Shown: piece after piece, positions 1-6,336 of the stretch | How the letters are laid out: each line of letters begins with the position of its first letter | How positions within the stretch are numbered: position 1 is the first letter of the stretch | From: Lachnospira sp. | Lineage (GTDB): Bacteria; Bacillota; Clostridia; Lachnospirales; Lachnospiraceae | Assembly: GCA_017626275.1 (NCBI GenBank) | Contig: JAGAJD010000023.1 | Coordinates: forward strand, 1-7,102 | DNA: 7,102 nt | Reading direction: 5' to 3' | Made by a program: the position numbers and the translations under genes | The notes under the pieces: generated by a model | What the model was told of the DNA's origin: nothing | The model's database searches: none | The model's input: the letters and a program-made list of their open reading frames with translations, nothing else

Positions 1-333
1 ACAATTGTTTAAGGAATCGTATACAGTATTCATATCGGCATCGGTAAGATATCCGAGTGTTCCTATATTAACTCCGAGCAGAGGAATGTTTGTATCGTTT
101 ACGTCACGTGCCGCCTGAATTAAAGTGCCGTCGCCGCCTAAGACTATTATACATTCGGTATCCTTTGGAATTTCGTCGGCATTGGTATAGCGGTATCTTG
201 TGTTTGTAACCCGGCTGTCAGGTCGCTGACAGATACATTCCGCACCGTTACTTCGCAGAAATGAGGCAATCTGTTCAGTAATCTGATAGTCAGGATCTTT
301 TACTTTATTGGTTATGATATAAAATTTTTTCAT
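1..333 (-). CDS. nadK: NAD kinase, N-terminal 111 residues (runs off left edge)
   Basis: NAD kinase phosphorylates NAD to NADP with ATP or polyphosphate in the cytoplasm and supplies the NADPH used by biosynthetic pathways. The frame starts at ATG 333-331 (MKKFYIITNK) and is open to base 1, so only the N-terminal part, about 40% of a usual 280-290 residue protein, is present. Visible marks are the nucleotide-binding GGDGT motif at residues 66-70, preceded by the hydrophobic strand CIIVL, and LLGVNIGTLGYLTD at about 85-98, both diagnostic of the PpnK family. The gene begins 23 nt after the tlyA stop. Its ribosome-binding site is modest (GGAAAGTGA, about 10 nt from ATG), so translational coupling to tlyA is likely. 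In Firmicutes argR and recN often follow, but here that lies outside the window. Confidence 0.95.
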   Translation of the reverse strand, partial: MKKFYIITNKVKDPDYQITEQIASFLRSNGAECICQRPDSRVTNTRYRYTNADEIPKDTECIIVLGGDGTLIQAARDVNDTNIPLLGVNIGTLGYLTDADMNTVYDSLNNC

Positions 334-356
334 AAACTTAGTTTCACTTTCCAATG

Positions 357-1163
357 TCAGTCTAATGTTTCATGAGCTTTATTTACAACTTCAGCAGCGT
401 TGAATGGAATAGTATCATAGGTTCCTTCAGTATGCTTTAATAAATGTAAAAGATATTCGATATTTCCTTCAGGCCCTTTGACCGGTGAAAATTCAAGGTT
501 TAATACCTCAAAGCCTGTTGAAACGGCAAACTCAATTACTTTTTCAATAACTTCAAGATGTACTGCGCTGTCTCTTACAACGCCGTGTTTTCCAACCTTT
601 TCACGTCCGGCTTCAAACTGCGGCTTAATCAGACAGACAATCTGTCCGTTGTCGGTGAGAAGCTCTTTTACCGGGCCTAATACCTTTGTAAGTGAAATAA
701 ATGAAACATCAATACTTGCAAAGTCGATTCTGTCGGCAATATCCTGCGGTGTTACATAGCGGATATTTGTCTTTTCCATACATACAACACGTTCGTCATT
801 GCGCAGCTTCCATGCAAGCTGTCCATGTCCCACATCTACGGAATATACCTTTATGGCTCCGTTTTGCAGCATACAGTCAGTAAAACCTCCGGTAGAAGAA
901 CCTACGTCCATACATATTTTTCCATCTAAGGTTACATCAAAATTTTCCATAGCCTTTTCAAGCTTTAAACCGCCCCGGCTCACATATTTCAGAGTATTTC
1001 CACGAACCTCGATAACTGCTTCGGGAGAAAAATTAGAACCTGCCTTATCTTCTTTTTGACCGTCAACATACACATTGCCTGACATTATAATAGCTTTTGC
1101 CTTTTCTCTTGATTCTGCCAGTCCTCTTGATACAAGCAGAACATCTAAACGTTCCTTTGCCAT
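357..1163 (-). CDS. tlyA: TlyA family rRNA (cytidine-2'-O)-methyltransferase
   Basis: TlyA uses S-adenosylmethionine to 2'-O-methylate cytidines of rRNA: C1920 of 23S and, in the longer type II enzymes, also C1409 of 16S. The old name 'hemolysin' should not be taken as its function. The 268-residue product has an N-terminal S4 RNA-binding domain (about residues 1-60, RLDVLLVSRGLAESREKAK), the short linker KYVSRGGLKL (59-68), and an FtsJ-like Rossmann methyltransferase domain with the SAM loop DVGSSTGGFTD at 86-96, DVSFISL at 152-158 and LIKPQFEAG at 178-186. Full N- and C-terminal arms and a length equal to the mycobacterial enzyme suggest type II, but this is inference. The start is ATG 1163, with AAAGGA 5 nt upstream, 14 nt after the dxs stop. 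The methylation is known to matter for capreomycin/viomycin susceptibility. Confidence 0.95.
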   Translation of the reverse strand: MAKERLDVLLVSRGLAESREKAKAIIMSGNVYVDGQKEDKAGSNFSPEAVIEVRGNTLKYVSRGGLKLEKAMENFDVTLDGKICMDVGSSTGGFTDCMLQNGAIKVYSVDVGHGQLAWKLRNDERVVCMEKTNIRYVTPQDIADRIDFASIDVSFISLTKVLGPVKELLTDNGQIVCLIKPQFEAGREKVGKHGVVRDSAVHLEVIEKVIEFAVSTGFEVLNLEFSPVKGPEGNIEYLLHLLKHTEGTYDTIPFNAAEVVNKAHETLD

Positions 1164-1177
1164 GACATTCCTTTCTG

Positions 1178-3052
1178 TTAGTATTTAATACTGTTTTCGT
1201 AAAATGAAATGATACGTTCCGTCACTGTTTCCGCATCAATTCCAGCCTCACATTTCAAAATATCTACACTTCCATGTTCAATATAATCATCAGGAAGAGC
1301 AATGTTAAGGACTTTAATCGGAAGCTGTAGTTCAGATACAAGCTGGCAGACAGATTCGCCAAAACCGCCTGAAATTACATTTTCTTCCATAGTAACAAAT
1401 AATTTATGCTCTCTGCTTGATTTAAAAATAGTTGACTCGTCTAACGGCTTTATAAATCTCGCATTGATTAAGCTTACATTATATCCCTTTTGCTTTAAAT
1501 TATTCCGTACATTGTCTGCAATGGCAACCATATTTCCTACTGCCATAAGAAGGATATCTTTTTCATAATACATAATTTCCGATTCGCCAAGAACGATAGG
1601 CTGATTAAATTCCTCAAAATCCATAACGGCACTGCCTCTCGGATAGCGTATTGCGAATGGCCCGTTGTACTGTTCCAGACTAAATTCAAGTCCTGCCTCA
1701 AGCTCCCATGCGTTTTTAGGAGCAAATATGGTCATATTCGGAATTGTCGCAAGAAATGACAAATCAAAAATACCCTGATGTGTTTCGCCGTCACTTCCTA
1801 CAAGTCCTGCCCTGTCAATCGCAAAAACTACATGGAGCTGCTGTATACAGACATCATGAAGAATCTGGTCATAAGCTCTCTGCAGAAATGATGAATAAAC
1901 TGCGAAGACCGGCTTTAAACCGCCTGCTGCAAGTCCAGCCGAAAATGTAACGGCATGGGCTTCCGCAATTCCGACATCAAAGAAACGGTCAGGATACCAT
2001 TTTGAAAATTTGGAAAGACCGGTTCCGTCAGGCATGGCAGCCGTAATTGCAGTAACCTTCGGATCATTTTTTGCAATCCTGCATATAGCCTCGGAAAATA
2101 CTTCCGAATAGCTTTTCTGTGACGGTACGGATAATACTTTTCCCGTTTTGATGTCAAAAGGTGCAATCCCGTGGAATTTGCTCGGATTGCGTTCCGCCGG
2201 TTTATATCCATGTCCTTTCTGCGTCACGACATGAACAAGTACGGCATGGTCGATTCTTTTGGCAACCTTAAATATTTTAATCAGCTTTTCAATATCATGA
2301 CCGTTTACAGGTCCTAAATAAGTGATTCCCATACCCTCAAACATCTGGTTAGGCACAATAAACTGCTTTAAATTAGTCTTAGTCTTTTTGATTTTGTCAA
2401 CTAATACATCGCCCATAGGTATCTTGTACAGGGTATTTGTAACGCCCTCTTTTAAATCATAATAAGAGTCGGAGGCGCGGATATCGCCGAGCATTTTGGA
2501 AACACCGCCCACATTTTTAGAGATTGACATATTATTGTCATTTAATACAATTATAAAATTTCCCTTGACCTGTGAAGCATTGTTAAGGGCTTCATATGCC
2601 ATGCCTCCCGTTAATGCACCGTCGCCGATTACGGAGATTACATTGTAATGTTCTTTTTTTATGTCTCTTGCACATACATATCCAAGTCCCGCTGAAATGG
2701 AAGTAGAACTGTGCCCTGTGTCAAATGCGTCGTAATGGCTTTCATTGCGTTTGGGAAATCCGCTCATTCCGCCAAATTTGCGAAGCTGCTCAAACTGATT
2801 TTTTCTTCCGGTAAGAATCTTATGTGTATAGGACTGATGTCCTACGTCCCATATTAATTTATCCTGCGGAAGATTAAACACAATATGGAGTGCCATGGTT
2901 AATTCCACGACACCTAAGTTGGAGGCAAGATGTCCTCCTGTTTTACTGATATTTTCTATTAAAAACTGTCTGATTTCATCTGCAAGCTGGTTATATTCAA
3001 TAGGCTCTAAATTTTTAATATCATTTGGCTTATTAATCTTTTCAAGTATCAT
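1178..3052 (-). CDS. dxs: 1-deoxy-D-xylulose-5-phosphate synthase
   Basis: Dxs condenses pyruvate with glyceraldehyde 3-phosphate, using thiamine diphosphate and Mg2+, to make DXP, the entry step of the MEP isoprenoid route and also a precursor for thiamine and pyridoxal. With the start chosen here it has 624 residues, a normal family length. Visible features are GGHLASNLG (39-47), the TPP/Mg-binding GDGALTGG (143-150) with NDNNMSIS (171-178), the catalytic glutamate in GIAEAHA (E364), DRAGLVGSDGETHQG (413-427) in the pyrimidine-binding domain, and the C-terminal transketolase domain ending near SGGFGES (561-567). I chose ATG 3052 instead of an in-frame TTG at 3058 because GGAGG at 3063-3059 sits 6 nt before the ATG but directly abuts the TTG. 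The gene lies 30 nt after ispA and 14 nt before tlyA, in the same operon. Nothing in the sequence suggests inactivation. Confidence 0.97.
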   Translation of the reverse strand: MILEKINKPNDIKNLEPIEYNQLADEIRQFLIENISKTGGHLASNLGVVELTMALHIVFNLPQDKLIWDVGHQSYTHKILTGRKNQFEQLRKFGGMSGFPKRNESHYDAFDTGHSSTSISAGLGYVCARDIKKEHYNVISVIGDGALTGGMAYEALNNASQVKGNFIIVLNDNNMSISKNVGGVSKMLGDIRASDSYYDLKEGVTNTLYKIPMGDVLVDKIKKTKTNLKQFIVPNQMFEGMGITYLGPVNGHDIEKLIKIFKVAKRIDHAVLVHVVTQKGHGYKPAERNPSKFHGIAPFDIKTGKVLSVPSQKSYSEVFSEAICRIAKNDPKVTAITAAMPDGTGLSKFSKWYPDRFFDVGIAEAHAVTFSAGLAAGGLKPVFAVYSSFLQRAYDQILHDVCIQQLHVVFAIDRAGLVGSDGETHQGIFDLSFLATIPNMTIFAPKNAWELEAGLEFSLEQYNGPFAIRYPRGSAVMDFEEFNQPIVLGESEIMYYEKDILLMAVGNMVAIADNVRNNLKQKGYNVSLINARFIKPLDESTIFKSSREHKLFVTMEENVISGGFGESVCQLVSELQLPIKVLNIALPDDYIEHGSVDILKCEAGIDAETVTERIISFYENSIKY

Positions 3053-3058
3053 ATGCAA

Positions 3059-3063
3059 CCTCC
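3059..3063 (-). promoter_or_regulatory. Ribosome-binding site that fixes the dxs start
   Basis: GGAGG read on the minus strand at 3063-3059, 6 nt before ATG 3052-3050. A candidate TTG start two codons upstream (3058-3056) touches the GGAGG with no spacer, so the ribosome should start at the ATG. Confidence 0.85.
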
Positions 3064-3082
3064 ATTTGCAGAAACAGTATTA

Positions 3083-3979
3083 TTATTTTTTCCTGTTTAT
3101 TAGCCTGCAAATTAATTGTTCAAGAAATTCGTTATCCCCGGTATTTTTAATGATTGTTAAAGCTTTGTCAGACATTTCGGCTACGTCTGCCTTTGCTTTT
3201 TCAAATCCGTATAATGTTACATAAGTTGTCTTATGATTTTTTTCATCGCTTCGTATTGGCTTTCCCAAAACTTCCTGCGTACTTGTAATATCAAGAATAT
3301 CGTCCTGAATCTGGAAAGCTACACCTACTAATCCCCCGGCTTTTTCTAGCTCTGTTACCGTTAAATCATCTGCGCCTGCAAGAGTAGCACCTGCCATAAA
3401 TGCTGCTTCAATCAGAGCACCTGTCTTTAAGCGGAAAATGAAATCAAGCTCATCTTCATTCATAGGCTTTCCGGTAAGATATACGTCCAATGACTGACCG
3501 CCAACCATTCCGTAAATACCTGCCTTGCGTGCAATGATATCTGCGGCTTTAACTGCTCTCTTTAAATCTTCGGAAGATTCTGTATTGTCCATATCATGAA
3601 GCATTAATTCGTAAGCGTAGTTAAGTAATGCATCTCCTGCCAGTACACCGAAATCTTCACCATATTTTTTATGAGTGGTAAGCATGCCTCTTCTGTAATC
3701 ATCATTATCCATTGCCGGTAAATCGTCATGTACCAGTGAATAAGTATGAATACATTCCAAGGCTGTCATAAAAGCTTTTATTTTATTCAAGTCATTTCCG
3801 CCGCACAGCTTATATACTTCCATTAAAAGCATTGGGCGAATACGCTTTCCGCCTGCATTTACGCTGTAATTGGCTGCCTCTGTAATTCTCAGCTGATATT
3901 TTGTTTCTTTTGGAAGATAATCAGCTATAATTGAGTTGATTTCTGATGTTTTTATGTTTAATTCTTCCTCAAAATTCAT
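3083..3979 (-). CDS. ispA: Farnesyl diphosphate synthase (polyprenyl synthetase)
   Basis: Adds isopentenyl diphosphate units head-to-tail to make C15 farnesyl diphosphate, the precursor of undecaprenyl carrier lipid and quinone or heme side chains. The 298-residue protein shows GGKRIRP (43-49), the first aspartate-rich motif DDLPAMD (85-91), followed by RRG (96-98), GQSLD (161-165), KTGALIEAA (185-193), and the second aspartate-rich motif QDDILD (225-230). The two-residue insertion in the first motif (DDxxxxD) with an aromatic residue five positions before it (Y80 in HTYSLVHDD) is the known signature of bacterial type II farnesyl synthases, which favours C15 over C20. The motif after the second aspartate region reads LGKPIRSDEKNHKTTY, with Arg where Gly is commonest. 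The ATG overlaps the xseB stop (ATGA, 4 nt), with GAGGG upstream. It probably supplies FPP from the Dxs-fed pathway next door. Confidence 0.95.
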   Translation of the reverse strand: MNFEEELNIKTSEINSIIADYLPKETKYQLRITEAANYSVNAGGKRIRPMLLMEVYKLCGGNDLNKIKAFMTALECIHTYSLVHDDLPAMDNDDYRRGMLTTHKKYGEDFGVLAGDALLNYAYELMLHDMDNTESSEDLKRAVKAADIIARKAGIYGMVGGQSLDVYLTGKPMNEDELDFIFRLKTGALIEAAFMAGATLAGADDLTVTELEKAGGLVGVAFQIQDDILDITSTQEVLGKPIRSDEKNHKTTYVTLYGFEKAKADVAEMSDKALTIIKNTGDNEFLEQLICRLINRKK

Positions 3980-4179
3980 TCCTGTATACCCTCTTTATCA
4001 TTTAAAACAACAATCTGTTTTTCCACTTTATCTAGCTGCTGGTTGCAGCTTTTAATAAGCTTGATACCCTCATTATATTTTTTGAAGGAATCATCAAGCG
4101 AAATATTATCATCTTCAAGCTGCCTTATAATTTCTTCCAGTTTTTCAAAGGATTGTTCAAGCGTCTGTGATTTTGCCAT
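3976..4179 (-). CDS. xseB: Exodeoxyribonuclease VII small subunit
   Basis: XseB is the small helical subunit of exonuclease VII, several copies of which bind one XseA. The complex degrades single-stranded DNA from both ends into oligonucleotides. The 67-residue product is of typical size and has the family pattern SFEKLEEIIRQLEDDNISLD (10-29) followed by a second amphipathic helix rich in Lys and Gln (YNEGIKLIKSCNQQLDKVEKQI), predicted as a helical hairpin. Its first 23 nt lie inside the end of xseA in another frame, and its ribosome-binding site GGAGG (4190-4186, 6 nt spacer) also lies within xseA codons. Its stop overlaps the ispA start (ATGA). Overlap on both sides implies tight translational coupling, fitting a subunit needed in fixed ratio to XseA. 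Confidence 0.95.
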   Translation of the reverse strand: MAKSQTLEQSFEKLEEIIRQLEDDNISLDDSFKKYNEGIKLIKSCNQQLDKVEKQIVVLNDKEGIQE

Positions 4180-5371
4180 TGTGTACCTCCAAAGCCTGTG
4201 CTGTTACTGTTCCGTCCTTAAAATAAATATTCATAGTATCCTGTTTCTTTATATCGGAAACACTTAAAATTCGTCTGCCGTCATTATGTTCGACATAAGC
4301 GTATCCCTGACTTAAGCTTTGAAGAGGTGATAAGCCCTCAAGCTTAACAGCCAGCAGTTCCATGCGGTGCCGTTTCTTAGCCAGAAGCTGAAACATAGCC
4401 TGCTGCATGCGTTCTTCAAGAGTCATCATATGCTGACGCTTGTCCTCAATCTGTGTGACAGGATTTAAATACTTAAGCTGCATTTCATATCTTTGAAGTG
4501 TATGACGATAATTTTCAAGCCTGTGCTCCATTGCCAGATTAATTCTTTTAAGGCAGTCGTCTATCTGTGCTTCTATCAGGGAAATGTCACACACGGCAAG
4601 CTCTGCCGCCGCAGACGGTGTAGGAGCACGCAAATCAGCCACAAAATCGGCAATGGTAAAGTCTGTCTCATGTCCTACGGCAGAAATAATCGGCGTTTTA
4701 GCCTCAAATATGGCTTCAACTACAATTTCCTCGTTAAATGCCCACAAATCTTCAATAGAGCCTCCGCCTCTGCCTACAATTATTACATCAAGCCCCAATG
4801 CATCAAGACATTTTATTCCCTGCTCAATGCTTAATGCCGCAGACTCGCCCTGAACAAGTGCAGGATAAAGAATAAGTGAAACATAAGGGTTTCTTCTATA
4901 TGATATATTCATAATATCCTGAATAGCCGCCCCCGTAGGAGAGGTTACAATCCCCACTTTTTTTGAAAATGCGGGAATCGGTCTTTTATATTCGGCACTG
5001 AAATACCCCATTTCCTCATAGGACTGCTTTAATTGTTCAAATTTTTTGTATAAATCACCAAGTCCGTCTAATTCTACTTCCGATGCATATAGCTGGTATT
5101 TGCCGTCACGTTCATAAACATCAACACGGCCGCTCACAATGACCTGCATACCGTTTTCAAGACGAAAGCCGAGTGTTTTTGCATTACCTGCAAACATGAT
5201 GGCAGATAAAACGCCATCGCTGTCCTTTAAGGTAAAATAAATATGTCCTGAGGTATGGTATTTGCAGTTGGATATTTCGCCTTTAACTGAAATTCTGCTA
5301 AGGACAAAATCCTGACGGAACATATTCTTAATGTAAGAATTAATCTGAGCAACCGTATATACTCCCGCCAT
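4157..5371 (-). CDS. xseA: Exodeoxyribonuclease VII large subunit
   Basis: XseA is the catalytic subunit of exonuclease VII, which digests single-stranded DNA processively and works in repair and in trimming recombination intermediates. The 404-residue product has an N-terminal OB-fold for ssDNA (about 1-105, with ISVKGEISNCKYHTSGHIYFTLKD near 27-50), the catalytic domain starting near KKVGIVTSPTGAAIQDI (137-153), the signature VGRGGGSIEDLWAFNEE (199-215), GHETDFTIADFVADLRAPTPSAAAE (233-257), a long helical/coiled-coil segment at about 264-345 that binds XseB, and a short C-terminal domain with LSQGYAYV (353-360). The start is ATG 5371 with GGAG 8 nt upstream, 15 nt after the nusB stop. In many Firmicutes folD lies between nusB and xseA, but it is absent here. 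All catalytic motifs look intact. Confidence 0.96.
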   Translation of the reverse strand: MAGVYTVAQINSYIKNMFRQDFVLSRISVKGEISNCKYHTSGHIYFTLKDSDGVLSAIMFAGNAKTLGFRLENGMQVIVSGRVDVYERDGKYQLYASEVELDGLGDLYKKFEQLKQSYEEMGYFSAEYKRPIPAFSKKVGIVTSPTGAAIQDIMNISYRRNPYVSLILYPALVQGESAALSIEQGIKCLDALGLDVIIVGRGGGSIEDLWAFNEEIVVEAIFEAKTPIISAVGHETDFTIADFVADLRAPTPSAAAELAVCDISLIEAQIDDCLKRINLAMEHRLENYRHTLQRYEMQLKYLNPVTQIEDKRQHMMTLEERMQQAMFQLLAKKRHRMELLAVKLEGLSPLQSLSQGYAYVEHNDGRRILSVSDIKKQDTMNIYFKDGTVTAQALEVHNGKITDA

Positions 5372-5386
5372 ATAAATTACTCCGTT

Positions 5387-5785
5387 CTATTTGGTCAGCT
5401 TTGCAAGAACACCATTGATAAATGACGGTGCGCTGTCTGAGCCGTAATTTTTTGCAAGTTCAACTGCCTCGTTAATTGCAACGCCTGTTGGAATATCTTC
5501 ATCGTAAAGCATTTCATAGACTGCAAGACGCATAATGGCAAGCTCTGCCTTTCCAAGTCTGTTTACAGGCCAGCCCTCTGAAACATTGTTGATTTTATCA
5601 TCTATTTCAGGAATAAGCTCTGCGATACTTAATGTTTTTTCGGTAATATATTTTAAATCGTCATCTTTTATCGTTTCAAGTTCGTTCATATAAAGCCGTA
5701 TCTGTTCCTCAAGCTCGTGTGAATCATGAAATTCAACACGGAAAAGCAGCTTAAATATGTGTTCCCTCATTGTAGATCTGGTCAT
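5387..5785 (-). CDS. nusB: Transcription antitermination factor NusB
   Basis: NusB pairs with ribosomal protein S10 (NusE), binds boxA RNA and takes part in the antitermination complex that keeps RNA polymerase on rRNA operons. The 132-residue product is normal in size and all-helical, with RSTMREHIFKLLFRVEFHD at the N-terminus (3-21) and the C-terminal family signature PTGVAINEAVELAKNYGSD (98-116) followed by SFINGVLAKL (121-130). The start is ATG 5785. Its nearest purine-rich site is AAAGGA about 12 nt upstream, longer than the other genes in the window. A second in-frame ATG 15 nt inside (5770) has no ribosome-binding site, so the first is preferred. It heads the compact operon after a 94-nt gap that contains a terminator-like hairpin. 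Confidence 0.95.
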   Translation of the reverse strand: MTRSTMREHIFKLLFRVEFHDSHELEEQIRLYMNELETIKDDDLKYITEKTLSIAELIPEIDDKINNVSEGWPVNRLGKAELAIMRLAVYEMLYDEDIPTGVAINEAVELAKNYGSDSAPSFINGVLAKLTK

Positions 5786-5826
5786 TATTATCTATTATCC
5801 TTTCCACGGTAATGTTTCAGTTTTAC

Positions 5827-5869
5827 AAAAATAATTAGACAGATACAGCATAAGCCATATCTGTCTTAA
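5827..5869 (-). terminator. Terminator-like hairpin between asp23-family gene and nusB
   Basis: Read on the minus strand, AAGACAGATA (arm 5866-5858 is a perfect AGACAGATA) and TATCTGTCT (5845-5837) form a 9-bp perfect stem with a 12-nt loop. Two more A-T pairs form outside it across one bulged base. The stem is followed immediately by AATTATTTTTG (5836-5826), a U-rich tract. It lies 11 nt past the stop of the asp23-family gene. The stem has only three G-C pairs, so it is probably a weak or partial terminator that lets some transcription through to nusB. Confidence 0.6.
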
Positions 5870-5879
5870 GCCTGATAAA

Positions 5880-6269
5880 TTATTCAGCATCAATGTTGAC
5901 ACCTGCGATTTTAATATTTACAACTGAAACCTCAAGGCCTGTCATTGTCTCAATCGCAGATTTCACTTTCTCCTGAACTTTCTTTGATACAGCAGGAATC
6001 TCATAGCCGTATTTGATATTAAGTGCAAGGTCAACTGAGACGGAAGATTCGCTTACATTAACCTTAACGCCCTTTGACAGATTCTTCATTCCGAGCTTGC
6101 TTACTAACTCGTTAGTAATGTTTCCTGCCATGGATTCAACTCCGTCAATCTCTGTGGCTGCAAGTCCTGCGATGATTGCAACTACCTCATCGGCAACTCT
6201 TACCTCACCGATATTGACATTTTCATGTATGGTATAAGTGTTCCCTCTATCTTCAAACTCTTTCGTCAT
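5880..6269 (-). CDS. Asp23/Gls24 (DUF322, YqhY-type) family protein
   Basis: A 129-residue cytoplasmic protein of the Asp23/Gls24 family, whose members are linked to envelope or alkaline stress. The copy next to nusB in Bacillus, YqhY, affects acetyl-CoA carboxylase activity. Family marks are ADEVVAIIAGLAATEIDGVESM (26-47), a Gly/Asn-rich region with LGMKNLSKGVKVNVSESSVSVDL (59-81), and the closing segment EIPAVSKKVQEKVKSAIETMTGLEVSVVNIKIAGVN (90-125), mixing beta strands with one amphipathic helix. There is no signal peptide or membrane segment. A near-perfect AGGAGG (6282-6277) lies 7 nt before ATG 6269. A promoter is visible just upstream and a terminator-like hairpin downstream, so it may be expressed as its own unit. 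Position upstream of nusB argues for YqhY orthology, but its biochemical role here is not shown by sequence. Confidence 0.93.
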   Translation of the reverse strand: MTKEFEDRGNTYTIHENVNIGEVRVADEVVAIIAGLAATEIDGVESMAGNITNELVSKLGMKNLSKGVKVNVSESSVSVDLALNIKYGYEIPAVSKKVQEKVKSAIETMTGLEVSVVNIKIAGVNIDAE

Positions 6270-6276
6270 TGATAAA

Positions 6277-6282
6277 CCTCCT
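6277..6282 (-). promoter_or_regulatory. Strong ribosome-binding site of asp23-family gene
   Basis: AGGAGG read on the minus strand, with a 7-nt spacer to ATG 6269. It is the strongest site in the window and suggests high-level translation, which fits the abundance known for Asp23-type proteins. Confidence 0.85.
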
Positions 6283-6307
6283 AATTATCCAAATGTACTT
6301 ATATGTT

Positions 6308-6336
6308 ATTATAATCAATTTTGCTGATTATTGCAA
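6308..6336 (-). promoter_or_regulatory. Predicted sigma-A promoter of asp23-family gene
   Basis: On the minus strand, a -35 box TTGCAA (6336-6331, 4 of 6 matches to TTGACA) is separated by exactly 17 nt from a perfect TATAAT -10 box (6313-6308). The expected transcription start is near 6301, about 30 nt before the ATG. The -35 box and most of the spacer lie inside the last codons of the chimeric upstream gene, that is, in its SpoIIIAH-derived part. The sequence match is good, but the promoter is not experimentally shown. Confidence 0.65.

Noticed and set aside
478..1059. Plus-strand open frames of 60-93 codons opposite tlyA
   Set aside because: They lie entirely antisense to a well-recognised gene, have no ribosome-binding site, and show no known motif.
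1537..2211. Same-strand minus frames of 62 and 98 codons inside dxs
   Set aside because: Out-of-frame within an intact 624-residue Dxs with all motifs; no sign of a separate gene.
3053..3058. TTG start for dxs two codons upstream of the ATG
   Set aside because: The TTG directly touches GGAGG with no spacer, while the ATG at 3052 has the ideal 6-nt spacing.
4493..4853. Plus-strand open frames of 89 and 113 codons opposite xseA
   Set aside because: Two overlapping frames antisense to conserved XseA catalytic motifs; their composition reflects the complement of the real gene.
5786..5830. Promoter for nusB using TTGTAA (5828-5823) or GATAAT near 5798
   Set aside because: TTGTAA has no -10 box at 16-18 nt, and GATAAT would start transcription at the start codon and overlaps the ribosome-binding site.
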